A DNA stretch of 64,000 bases from JAVXGM01 sp036657395. GTDB lineage: Bacteria; Bacillota; Clostridia; Peptostreptococcales; Anaerovoracaceae. This document shows positions 45,300 through 54,300 of the stretch, in pieces; the stretch's first letter is position 1, and every line of letters starts with the position of its first letter. The translations under genes were made by a program, and so were the position numbers. Under the pieces are notes generated by a model. That model was not told where the DNA came from and made no database searches. It worked only from the letters and a program-made list of their open reading frames with translations. Location of the stretch: positions 40,290 to 104,289 of the forward strand of contig JAVXGM010000007.1 of assembly GCA_036657395.1 (NCBI GenBank), read 5' to 3'.

Positions 45300-46688
45300 T
45301 TAAAACTTTCTATCTTTTTCCAAAATCATTTCTCCAACCTTGTAGATATCTCCTGCACCCATAGTAATAATCAAATCCCCTGGTTCCGCATTGTTGTAGA
45401 CGAAGTTTGCAATTTCTTCAAAGTCCCTAAAGTAATAAATTTCTTTTGTGGGATCTAATTCTTTCACTTTGCTAACCAAACTCTTTGAGCTTATTTTATA
45501 AATATTCTTTTCTCTAGCTGCATATATTTCCCCAAGGACTACTTTGTCTGCATCTCCAAATGACTCTGCAAACTCATCAAAAAGTGCCATTGTTCTTGTA
45601 TATGTGTGAGGCTGAAATAGGCACCACAGGTTGTTGTGCTTCATATTTTTAACTGCAGATAATGTTGCCTTAATCTCTGTAGGATGATGGGCATAATCGT
45701 CAATAATCTTCTTTTCATCACTAGTAACCCCAAGAATATCAAATCTTCTTTGAGTTCCTGTGAATTTTTCTAAGGTATCAACGATAATTTCTATATTTAT
45801 GCCTAAAATATGACAACAAGCAATAGCTGCCAAGGCGTTGAGTATATTATGCTCCCCTGGAATAATCAGCTGAATAGAACAAAGGGGCTCTTCCTTATGC
45901 ATCACCTGAAATTTTGGCATGCCTTCATTATCAAACTTAATATCGCCTACGTAATAATCGCAGCTTTCGCTAAACCCGTAAGTGATTACATTTTTTCTAC
46001 CCTTTATGACGTTTTTTACAAAAGGATTGGCATCATATGCAATGATAGTTCCATCTGAAGGCACAAGCCCGGCAAATTTATCAAATGAACTGACAATATG
46101 ATCAATATCTTTGAAATAATCTAAGTGGTCTGAATCAATATTAAGGATAATCTCAATATTAGGTTTTAGCTGTAAAAAGCTATCCATATATTCACAAGCT
46201 TCCGTAAGGAAAAACTCATTGGTCCCCACTCTAACATTTCCACCAATTTCTGGCAAGTTACCACCAACCAAAAGGGTTGGATCTGTCTTAGCATTGTCTA
46301 AAATTAAGGCAACCATGGAGGTGGTTGTAGTCTTTCCATGTGTTCCTGAAATAGCGATGCTCTTTTTATATTCTTCCATCAATGCGCCTAGTATTTCTGC
46401 TCTTGTAGCAGTTGGTATGCCTAACTCATGGGCATGTACTAGTTCTGGATTGTCATTTCCTATAGCAGCAGAATAAACAACTAAATCTACTCCTTGTACG
46501 TTTTTAGCTCTGTGAGCTAAAAATATATTTGCACCCTCATTAATCAATCGCTCCGTCATATCACTTTCTCGCATATCCGATCCAGAAACCTGATATCCCC
46601 TGGAAAGTAGAATCTGTGCAATAGCTGAAAGTCCGATTCCACCAATACCTATGCAATGAATTTTCTTGCAATCAGACAAGTTAATCAT
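45300..46688 (-). CDS. murC: UDP-N-acetylmuramate--L-alanine ligase
   Basis: A 462-residue Mur ligase with the nucleotide-binding GIGGIGLSAIAQIL at the N-terminus, the ATP loop GTHGKTTTTSM, GEHNILNALAA and DDYAHHPTEI. It adds L-Ala to UDP-MurNAc. It heads the murC-glmU'-prs-pth-mfd operon and is divergent from purR. Confidence 0.98.
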   Translation of the reverse strand: MINLSDCKKIHCIGIGGIGLSAIAQILLSRGYQVSGSDMRESDMTERLINEGANIFLAHRAKNVQGVDLVVYSAAIGNDNPELVHAHELGIPTATRAEILGALMEEYKKSIAISGTHGKTTTTSMVALILDNAKTDPTLLVGGNLPEIGGNVRVGTNEFFLTEACEYMDSFLQLKPNIEIILNIDSDHLDYFKDIDHIVSSFDKFAGLVPSDGTIIAYDANPFVKNVIKGRKNVITYGFSESCDYYVGDIKFDNEGMPKFQVMHKEEPLCSIQLIIPGEHNILNALAAIACCHILGINIEIIVDTLEKFTGTQRRFDILGVTSDEKKIIDDYAHHPTEIKATLSAVKNMKHNNLWCLFQPHTYTRTMALFDEFAESFGDADKVVLGEIYAAREKNIYKISSKSLVSKVKELDPTKEIYYFRDFEEIANFVYNNAEPGDLIITMGAGDIYKVGEMILEKDRKF

Positions 46689-46718
46689 ACGTATCCCTCC
46701 CTATTTATAATCAATGTG

Positions 46719-46727
46719 ATTATACCA
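46719..46727 (-). promoter_or_regulatory. Extended -10 promoter of murC
   Basis: TGGTATAAT on the minus strand, with the perfect TATAAT at 46719-46724, about 30 bp before the murC start. No good -35 box is visible at standard spacing. Confidence 0.6.
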
Positions 46728-46753
46728 TAAGTATAGGAAAAAATACGAGATAT

Positions 46754-46782
46754 TTGACAAAAAAACAAAAAGCGAATATTAT
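46754..46782 (+). promoter_or_regulatory. Promoter of purR
   Basis: TTGACA (46754-46759) and TATTAT (46777-46782) with 17 bp between on the plus strand, about 47 bp before the GTG start. Confidence 0.8.
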
Positions 46783-46812
46783 CTGTGTAAAGAAGACTTA
46801 TTGTTCGTATTG
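46768..46812 (+). promoter_or_regulatory. Candidate paired PurBox over the purR promoter
   Basis: AAAAGCGAATATT (46768-46780) and ATTGTTCGTATTG (46800-46812) resemble inverted Bacillus-type PurBoxes centred on CGAA and TTCG. The gap between them is 19 nt, slightly longer than the 16-17 usual in Bacillus. The first box overlaps the -10 region, which fits autorepression. Confidence 0.5.
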
Positions 46813-46828
46813 TTAGGAGGATAGTCCA

Positions 46829-47638
46829 GTGAAAAGAGTTCAACGAATAGGGGCAATCGTGCAAATTTTATCTGATTCCCCCAACAAAATTTTTAGCCTA
46901 GCTTATTTCTGCAAGGCCTTTTCTGCTGCAAAGTCTAGCATCAGTGAAGACATTAGCTCAGCCAAAGAAATTGTCACCTGTACAGGTCTAGGTTATATTG
47001 AAACCCTACCTGGCGCTTCTGGGGGAGTAAGATACATTTCTTATATTTCCAAGGAAATGGGAACTAGCTTCCAAAAAAAATTGTGTCAACTTCTAAAAGA
47101 AGAAAACCGGGTTCTTGGTGGAGGTTTTTTATATACCTCTGATATTATGTTCAACCCTGTAACTGTCAAGGAAATGGCCCAAATTTTTGCACGAAAGTTC
47201 AAAGATTGCGGCGCCGATTATGTTGCAACTATAGAAACTAAGGGAATACCTTTAGCATTGATGACTGCCCAACTTTTAAACCTTCCTTCTGTAGTCATTC
47301 GCCGAGAAACTAAAATTTCGGAAGGGCCTACTGTAAGTATCAATTACTTTTCCGGTGGTTATGATCGAGTTCAAAAGATGTCCATTTCAAAACGTGCAGC
47401 GGCTACAGGATCAAGTGCACTAATCGTAGATGACTTTATGCGAGCTGGCGGAAGTATTAAAGGGATTCGTGAGATTCTCTCTGAGTTTGATACGAAAATC
47501 GCAGGCATAGGTGTGGCCATTGCCAGCATATACCCAGAGGAAAAGAAAATTTCCGACTATACCCCCCTTGTCTATCTAGGCGCCGTAGGAGAAGATGACA
47601 AGAGTGTGGAAGTTTTTCCGAATAGTCAGATTTTTTAA
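46829..47638 (+). CDS. purR: Purine operon repressor PurR
   Basis: A 269-residue protein. The N-terminal ~75 residues form a winged helix (RVQRIGAIVQILSDSPNKIFSLAYFC); the rest is a phosphoribosyltransferase-like domain that binds PRPP, with the loop LIVDDFMRAGGS. It represses purine genes when PRPP is low. The start is GTG after AGGAGG. It lies upstream of spoVG, as in Bacillus. Confidence 0.96.
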   Translation: MKRVQRIGAIVQILSDSPNKIFSLAYFCKAFSAAKSSISEDISSAKEIVTCTGLGYIETLPGASGGVRYISYISKEMGTSFQKKLCQLLKEENRVLGGGFLYTSDIMFNPVTVKEMAQIFARKFKDCGADYVATIETKGIPLALMTAQLLNLPSVVIRRETKISEGPTVSINYFSGGYDRVQKMSISKRAAATGSSALIVDDFMRAGGSIKGIREILSEFDTKIAGIGVAIASIYPEEKKISDYTPLVYLGAVGEDDKSVEVFPNSQIF

Positions 47639-47646
47639 AAACCGGC

Positions 47647-47675
47647 TTGTTAAACTACTTATTCTAGTGTATAAT
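47647..47675 (+). promoter_or_regulatory. Promoter of spoVG
   Basis: TTGTTA (47647-47652) and TATAAT (47670-47675) with 17 bp between, about 60 bp before the spoVG ATG. Confidence 0.7.
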
Positions 47676-47735
47676 TTATTGATAAACATAGCATAATTAA
47701 CAGGATTTTTTAGGCATGAAAGGATAGGTATCATA

Positions 47736-48086
47736 ATGAATATAACAGATGTCAGAATACGCAAAGTAAGTGACGAAGGTAAAATGAAAGCAGTTGTTTC
47801 AATTACATTTGACGATGAGTTTGTAGTCCATGATATTAAAATTATCGAGGGGCAAAACGGATTATTTATCGCAATGCCTAGCAGGAAAATGGGAGAAGGC
47901 GATTTTAGAGATATTGCACATCCACTTGTATCTGAAACACGAAACAAAATCAAAGATGCTATCTTTGTTGAATATGAAAAGATTTTAGCTGAAATGAAAA
48001 TTAAAGCAGAAGCAGAAGCAGAAGCCGCAGAAGCGTTAGACCCTGTAGCAGAAGTTGCACCGACAATTGAATCTGAAGAAGAATAA
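47736..48086 (+). CDS. spoVG: Septation regulator SpoVG
   Basis: A 116-residue protein whose first ~85 residues match SpoVG (TDVRIRKV, VSITFDDEFVVHDIKIIEGQNGLFIAMPSRK, DIAHPL). The C-terminal tail is rich in Ala and Glu. SpoVG is a small DNA/RNA-binding regulator of sporulation, capsule and virulence genes. Its presence does not prove sporulation. Confidence 0.97.
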   Translation: MNITDVRIRKVSDEGKMKAVVSITFDDEFVVHDIKIIEGQNGLFIAMPSRKMGEGDFRDIAHPLVSETRNKIKDAIFVEYEKILAEMKIKAEAEAEAAEALDPVAEVAPTIESEEE

Positions 48087-48097
48087 CCAATAAAATT

Positions 48098-48137
48098 AAA
48101 AGAAGGTAGTCTTAATTATTGAGATTACCTTCTTTTT
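48098..48137. terminator. Bidirectional terminator between spoVG and pyk
   Basis: AAAAGAAGGTA(G)TCT pairs with GAGATTACCTTCTTTT, with a T-rich tail on both strands. It separates the convergent spoVG and pyk genes. Confidence 0.85.
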
Positions 48138-48150
48138 GTTTGAGTAAATT

Positions 48151-49569
48151 TTAAACTGTTTCTACACGAATCAAGTTTGTATTTCCTACTTTCTTAAATG
48201 GCAAACCTGCCGAAATAACAATTATATCATTTTTCTTAACCACATTAAGCTCCTTTGCGCCTCCCACCGCCTGTGCAAAGAGAGCATCCCACTCATCCTC
48301 AAATTCAGTAGTCACCGGGTATACTCCCCAAGCGAGTGCCAATTGATGGTAAACTTTCTTTTTGGGAGTGGCTGCGACAATAGGCTGTTTGGGTCTGAAT
48401 TTTGACATTTTTTCTGCTGTATGCCCTGACTGGGTAATTGCAATAATTGCTTTTGCTTTTAAATCATGGGCTGTAGTGCATGCCGCATGTCCAATAGCAT
48501 CAGCCTTATCCTTGGAATCCATTTCATAGTCTAAAATCTTATACACATTTACATCGAAAGCGTCTTTCTCTGCCTGAGTTACAATTTTAGCCATTACTTT
48601 CACTGTTTCAACAGGATATTTTCCCATAGCACTCTCACCCGAGAGCATCACCGCAGAAGTCCCATCAAATACAGCGTTGGCAACATCTGTAATCTCTGCC
48701 CTCGTAGGCGTTAAACTGTTTACCATAGACTCCAACATTTGAGTTGCCGTAATTACAAGTTTTCCTGCCTGGCAACACTCTTTAATAAACTTTTTTTGGA
48801 TGCCAGGAAGTTTAGCAAAATTAACTTCTACTCCCATATCACCTCTTGCAACCATAATCCCATCAGAGCATTGAAGAATACTTTTAAAGTTATCAATACC
48901 TTCCAGATTTTCAATTTTAGAAATAATCTTAATTTTTTCTCCACCTTGACTATCCAGAAAATTGCGAAGGTCAAGTACATCTTCTTTGCTGCGTACAAAT
49001 GACGCCGCTACATAATCCACGTCATGCTTTACGCCAAATTTCAAATCTTCTTTATCTGCCTCACTTAAATACGGCAGATCTAAATGGGTCTTTGGTACAT
49101 TAACTCCCTTTCGGTTGCTAATTTTCCCTCCATTTTTCACTTTGCAAACTACATCAGATCCTTCTATTCTAACTACCTTCATAGACACTCTACCGTCATC
49201 AATTAAAATGGATGTTCCAATGTCTACCTGCTTGTACATGTTTTTATATGTCATAGCTGCCTGGTTTTCATCTCCTAAAATGTCTTTAACCCTGAGAGTA
49301 AATTCTTGTCCATCTTTTAAAACAACTCTCTCCTTAGCGAAATCTCCTAATCTGATTTCTGGCCCTTTAGTATCTAAAAGCACAGCTGCTGAACATCCCA
49401 TCTTGTCTCTCACCTTACGGAATTTATTAATGGTTTTTTCATGATCTTCATGATTGCCATGGGAAAAATTCAACCTAGCTACATTCATTCCTGCCAAAAG
49501 CATCTTTTCCATAGTTTCTTCTTTACTGCTAGCAGGACCTAAGGTGCATATAATTTTAGTTTTCTTCAT
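48151..49569 (-). CDS. pyk: Pyruvate kinase
   Basis: A 472-residue enzyme with KIICTLGPASS, RLNFSHGNHEDH, DTKGPEIR, the catalytic Lys in IISKIENLEG and VARGDMGVEV, and MLSGESAMG. It makes pyruvate and ATP from PEP. It lacks the extra C-terminal PEP-utiliser-like domain seen in Bacillus Pyk. It is preceded by GGAG and follows lemA by 56 nt. Confidence 0.97.
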   Translation of the reverse strand: MKKTKIICTLGPASSKEETMEKMLLAGMNVARLNFSHGNHEDHEKTINKFRKVRDKMGCSAAVLLDTKGPEIRLGDFAKERVVLKDGQEFTLRVKDILGDENQAAMTYKNMYKQVDIGTSILIDDGRVSMKVVRIEGSDVVCKVKNGGKISNRKGVNVPKTHLDLPYLSEADKEDLKFGVKHDVDYVAASFVRSKEDVLDLRNFLDSQGGEKIKIISKIENLEGIDNFKSILQCSDGIMVARGDMGVEVNFAKLPGIQKKFIKECCQAGKLVITATQMLESMVNSLTPTRAEITDVANAVFDGTSAVMLSGESAMGKYPVETVKVMAKIVTQAEKDAFDVNVYKILDYEMDSKDKADAIGHAACTTAHDLKAKAIIAITQSGHTAEKMSKFRPKQPIVAATPKKKVYHQLALAWGVYPVTTEFEDEWDALFAQAVGGAKELNVVKKNDIIVISAGLPFKKVGNTNLIRVETV

Positions 49570-49625
49570 CTATGACTATCTCCTTTTTATCTTACTATAT
49601 TGATTGTTTTATTTCATGCTCTGGC

Positions 49626-50135
49626 TTAAAACATAGGAACCATATTAAAGTGAAACAACTTTGCAACCCAGTTACTTGGAAATGATACTACTTTTGTATT
49701 CATTAGTTTGGCGATAGCATTGTAGAACCTGCCTGAACTAGCAATATCCTCCTCCACACGTTTTATCTGGTTTTGAATATCTAAAAAGTTGCTATTTACT
49801 TTTATCTCAGGATAATTTTCCCTAATGCTAAATAATTCATTTAATACTTCTGACAAAATGTTTTCATTTTCCATTCTATCTCCAGTGTCTATAGCTTCTT
49901 TTATCGTAGCTCTAACCTTCCTGATTTCTTCTAAGATATCTTCTCCTACGCCCTCCTGTTTTTGAGCCGCCTTTAATAGCTTGGGAATCAGATCAAGTCT
50001 CTTTTTCAAAAATATATCCATAGTTGCGTAACATTCTTCCACGCTGTTTCTCAAGGTACGAAATCCCTTATATGACATAACTAGCCAAACTCCGATAATT
50101 GCTACAATAATAACCAATCCAATAATGTATTCCAT
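49626..50135 (-). CDS. LemA family protein
   Basis: A 169-residue protein. One N-terminal membrane helix (YIIGLVIIVAIIGVWLVM) is followed by a helical domain with RNSVEECYATMDIFLKKRLDLIPKL and LNELFSIRENYPEIKVNSNFLDIQNQI, the LemA signatures. The function of LemA proteins is not known. It follows the 74-residue gene by 40 nt and may share a transcript with pyk. Confidence 0.93.
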   Translation of the reverse strand: MEYIIGLVIIVAIIGVWLVMSYKGFRTLRNSVEECYATMDIFLKKRLDLIPKLLKAAQKQEGVGEDILEEIRKVRATIKEAIDTGDRMENENILSEVLNELFSIRENYPEIKVNSNFLDIQNQIKRVEEDIASSGRFYNAIAKLMNTKVVSFPSNWVAKLFHFNMVPMF

Positions 50136-50175
50136 TCTGTTGCTCCTATTTATTTCTCTTGAATCTACTAATTTT

Positions 50176-50400
50176 TTATTTTACTCCTGCGGATTTCAAC
50201 AAATCTGCAGCCTCTTCTTCTGTTAGCCTCATAGTTTCACATAGTTTTCTTACTTCACCCTCATGAGGAATAAAGTCCTTTTGAATGCAAATTTTAGTAA
50301 AATCATCACGTTTCATACCAGTCTTACTAAACGTTATCTCTCCACTGGCAATCTTTTTATCATAAAGGCGGAAAAAAACCTTTCCAAAGTTATCTTTCAT
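50176..50400 (-). CDS. Small protein of unknown function (74 aa)
   Basis: I do not recognise the family. It is a soluble, Lys/Glu-rich protein (MKDNFGKVFFRLYDKKIASG..., LTEEEAADLLKSAGVK) that may contain a small helix-turn-helix-like C-terminus. AAAGGAGC precedes the ATG at normal spacing, and it is the first gene of a lemA-pyk cluster, so it is probably real. Confidence 0.6.
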   Translation of the reverse strand: MKDNFGKVFFRLYDKKIASGEITFSKTGMKRDDFTKICIQKDFIPHEGEVRKLCETMRLTEEEAADLLKSAGVK

Positions 50401-50530
50401 AATTGCTCCTTTCTCTTGTTTAAATGAATTATATTATAACAGATTTTCACCTTAGATATACTTTTTTCATATAAAAAACCTCCAACCATGTAAAGGTTTC
50501 ACCCAATTAATAGGGTTTGAATTTTTGTAA

Positions 50531-50561
50531 ATATCACTAAATTTACCCAAGGTAGTGATAT
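50531..50561 (+). promoter_or_regulatory. Inverted repeat in the promoter region of the flavodoxin-family gene
   Basis: ATATCACTA (50531-50539) and TAGTGATAT (50553-50561) form a perfect 9-bp dyad with a 13-nt gap. A TATACT overlaps its right end (50559-50564), about 35 bp before the start codon, so this is a likely operator. The rest of 50401-50597 has no other clear element. Confidence 0.55.
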
Positions 50562-50597
50562 ACTCTTCTTGGATATAGTAAAAAAAGGGGTAGTAAT

Positions 50598-51290
50598 ATG
50601 AAAATTACAATTATTCATGGACAAAGCCACAAAGGATCAACTTACCATATAGCCAAACTCTTGGCCGAAAAGCTTAACGGGGAAACAAAGGAGTTTTTCT
50701 TGCCCAATGAGTTTGATAATTTCTGCTTAGGCTGTACAAATTGCTTTATTAAAGATTCTTTGCAGTGTCCTCATTATGATAAACTAAAACCAATTACTGA
50801 TTCAATAGATGAGGCTGATCTTTTGATTCTTGCAAGCCCTGTATATGTCTATCATGTGACGGCTTCTATGAAGGCGTTACTTGACCATTATGGTTATAGG
50901 TGGATGGTTCACCGACCAAATGAAGGTATGTTTAAAAAACAAGCAGTTTGTATTTCTACTGCTGCAGGCGCAGGAATGAAATCAACAAATAAAGATATGG
51001 CAGATAGTCTGTTTTTTTGGGGAACTGGAAAAATTTATAAATATGGTGTTCCAGTTCGGGCAGTATCTTTTGACAAGGTAAGTGTAAAAATTAAAGCTAA
51101 GATTGAAAAACAAACTACTGCTTTGGCAAAGAAAATTAAATCCAAATATCATAGAGTTAGACCCGGTATTAAAACTAAACTATTCTTTAATGTTATAAGA
51201 ATAGCACAAAAGAGTGGCTGGAATAAAGTTGACAGCGCTTATTGGAAAGAAAAAGGCTGGACTGAGAAAAAAAGGCCTTGGAAACAGTAA
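50598..51290 (+). CDS. Flavodoxin-family NAD(P)H-dependent oxidoreductase
   Basis: A 230-residue protein with the FMN phosphate loop HGQSHKGSTYHIAK, a Cys-rich LGCTNCFIKDSLQCPH, and ILASPVYVYHVTASMKALLDH, the pattern of FMN reductase/flavodoxin-like enzymes. The substrate is unknown. It is transcribed alone on the plus strand and faces the peptide synthetase operon across a shared terminator. Confidence 0.85.
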   Translation: MKITIIHGQSHKGSTYHIAKLLAEKLNGETKEFFLPNEFDNFCLGCTNCFIKDSLQCPHYDKLKPITDSIDEADLLILASPVYVYHVTASMKALLDHYGYRWMVHRPNEGMFKKQAVCISTAAGAGMKSTNKDMADSLFFWGTGKIYKYGVPVRAVSFDKVSVKIKAKIEKQTTALAKKIKSKYHRVRPGIKTKLFFNVIRIAQKSGWNKVDSAYWKEKGWTEKKRPWKQ

Positions 51291-51291
51291 A

Positions 51292-51344
51292 ACAATCTAC
51301 AGCCCCCCACTAACCGTAAAAGTTAGTGGGGGGCTGTAGATTGT
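51292..51344. terminator. Perfect 23-bp terminator hairpin between convergent genes
   Basis: Two 23-nt arms (51292-51314 and 51322-51344) are exact reverse complements around a 7-nt loop CGTAAAA. A GC-rich core of six G-C pairs in a row is included. TTTTAC follows on the minus strand. It serves both the flavodoxin-family gene and the synthetase operon. Confidence 0.85.
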
Positions 51345-51360
51345 AATATAAACTGAATGC

Positions 51361-54300
51361 TTAAGCAAAGAACCCCATGCCTTCCATAGCTTCAACAAAC
51401 TTTTTCACATAAGTCTTAGATGTAGATGGCCAATGGTAATTTAGCCTATAAAGCACTTGCATAGTATATTCATTTGACTTTCCAATTGGAACTGTTTTCT
51501 TTCCATGTCCCATATTTTGATAAGCAATCATACTTGACAACACTGCAGCCTTTTCTGGATCCTTCTGCGCCGCTTCAAGGGCTTTTGCATAAGCTGACTC
51601 TTCCGCCAGTTCTATCTGTATCCCACACATCTTCATGGCGTTGATAATATCACCCATAAAAATGCTGTGATTATTATAAGGATGAAATACACAGCAGGAT
51701 TCAGGAGTTTTTGACAGGGCTAAAATAGCCTTGGACGTACTGTCGATTGGCGCCATTTCTGCCGCCCCTCCCATCATTGAATAAGGGAATTTTCCAATTA
51801 ACTGATAAGATTTTAGTCGTCCAACAAAACTGTTAGTCGCAAAATTCATCTGGAATTCTCCGTCTGTATCACGAGCTGATAAGTTTCCTACACGCATAAT
51901 CTTACCTTTAAGGCCCTCTGAAATCCCTTGTAATATTGTACGTTCTGCCAAGAATTTACTATGACCATATTTTGTGTCTAATCCTTGTCCAAAGTATAGC
52001 ATTTTTTCTGTCATCACTGTATCTGAGGGTGGTATCTCACCTATACTAAACCCTGAAACACTAGTAGTTGATATATGGATAATTCGGCTTCCTGTGGCCT
52101 TACAATATTGGATGGCATTTACCACGCCACCAACATTAACATCCTCAATATCTGTGCCTTTAGAAAAATGTTTTACATTAGCAGCACAATTAATGACCGT
52201 CTGTATATCTTCTTCATGCAATCCTTCAAATACTTTTTTATTGGTTACATCTCCTTCAACTAAAATGATACGACTGCCTATCATATCCTCATATGTATTC
52301 TCAAAATAGTAAAACAACAATGATTTTATTCGATCTTCAAGTGAGTCGTAGTTTCCTTTTCGAATAATACAATAGACTATTCCCTCTTCTGTTTCTAGGA
52401 ATTCTTTAAGAATATGAATCCCCAAGAATCCGGTAGCCCCGGTAAGAATAATGTTCTCTAATGGTATTGGTTCCTCCGCCAAGAATGAATCTAGAGTGTT
52501 TTTCTCTAGAACTTTTGATATTTCACCGTAATCATAAACGGACAAATCTTCAAAGTCTGATTTCAATCCTTCCTTTGGTCCTAACATTGCTGCAAGTTTC
52601 TCTGGTGTTGCATTGGTAAATACATCTCCATAAGTAATGTCAAAACCTGCTTCTGTAGCCTCAATAATAACTCTTGTAACTGTTAATGATGTACCTCCCA
52701 GTTCAAAGAAATCGTCCTTTGTTCCCACCTTATCTAGGCTGAGAACCTCTTTAAATATGTTACAAAATGCCACTTCCGTTTCACTGGTTGGCGCAACATA
52801 CTCTCCTACTTCTACAAGTTTAGCTTCTGGCAATGATTTTCTATCAATTTTACCATTTGGAGTCATAGGCATTTGGTCTAGTTGGCAATAACCAGTTGGC
52901 ACCATATATTTTGTAAGTTTTTCTTTAATACTATCCTTAAGATCGCTCACTTCTACTGGTGTATCTGCCGTATAGTAAGCACAAAGATGCTCAACTTTAT
53001 TTATTTCTCTAATAAGGGTCACTGCATTCTTAATTCCCGGGTATTGACTGATGCAAGTTTCAATTTCCTCAAGTTCTATTCTAAGGCCCCTCAGCTTAAC
53101 CTGGTTGTCAGTACGCCCTAGGATAACCACATCCCCATCTTTAGTCCACCGAGCATAGTCACCTGATCTATAAACTCTTTCACCAAAGGCCGTCATAAAC
53201 ATCTTCTCTGTCATTTCCGGCAAGTTGTGATAGCCTCTAGAAACTCCCACTCCACCAATATATAGCTCTCCCATCACTCCTGGCGGCAATAAATTCCCAT
53301 CATTGTCTCCAATATATTCTGTGTAGTTTAGTAGTGGTGGACCGATTGTAATATCATTTTCTTTTGTAAGCTCTTTTGCATTACTAGAAACTGTAATTTC
53401 CGTCGGACCATAAGTGTTGAAAATCCTAGCCTTGGTGACCTTTTTCAATTTTTCCAACAGCTGCATGGTGTACTGTTCTCCACCTGACATGACAACCTTG
53501 CATTCTCCCAGCGCTTCACAAAACTCTGTTGAATCCATGTATTGCAACATTCTAGACGGTGTTGCGTTGAAAACATCCCCCTTGGTAGACTTCATCAATC
53601 TAGCCAAGCGAACGGGATGATTAGCACATTCTTCATCTGCCAAAACTAAAGTAAGTCCATTACATAGTGCCACAGCTGTCTCCTTTAAAGACATATCAAA
53701 TGAAACTGTAGTTACAGATACCATGACACTTCCTTCGCTGGCACAAGCATGAACATGTGAATTTGCCGGGTGATCAACCAAGTAATTTGCAATGCCCCGA
53801 TGCTCCAGCATTACACCTTTTGGTTTTCCTGTAGAGCCAGATGTATAAATCATATATGCCAAATCATTTCCCTTTACAGTAATCTGTGGGTGATTTGTAT
53901 TCTCATGATCTAAAAGTTCTTCAACGGAAATCCCATTCTCAAAATCATGTACTCTCTCCTTGGTAGTAATAATTAAGACTGCTGAGCTGTCTCTAGTAAT
54001 CTGGTGTATCCTCTCCTCTGGATAGTCAGGGTCACAAGGAATGTAAGCCCCTCCCGCTTTCATAACACCATACATTGCCATAATAAGGGATCCAGTCCTT
54101 GGAAGAAGGATGGCTACCGCCTCACCGCTTTTCAAGCCTCTTTCTACAAGAGCATTGGCTATTTTGTTCATTTTCAAATCCAGTTCTTTGTATGTGTAGC
54201 TTCCTTCTGTGGCAACTAATGCTGTTTTTTCTCCATGAAGCTTGACATGTTTTTCAAAAGCACCGTGAAACAGGACTTCTTCTTGGTCTAAAATGGCACT

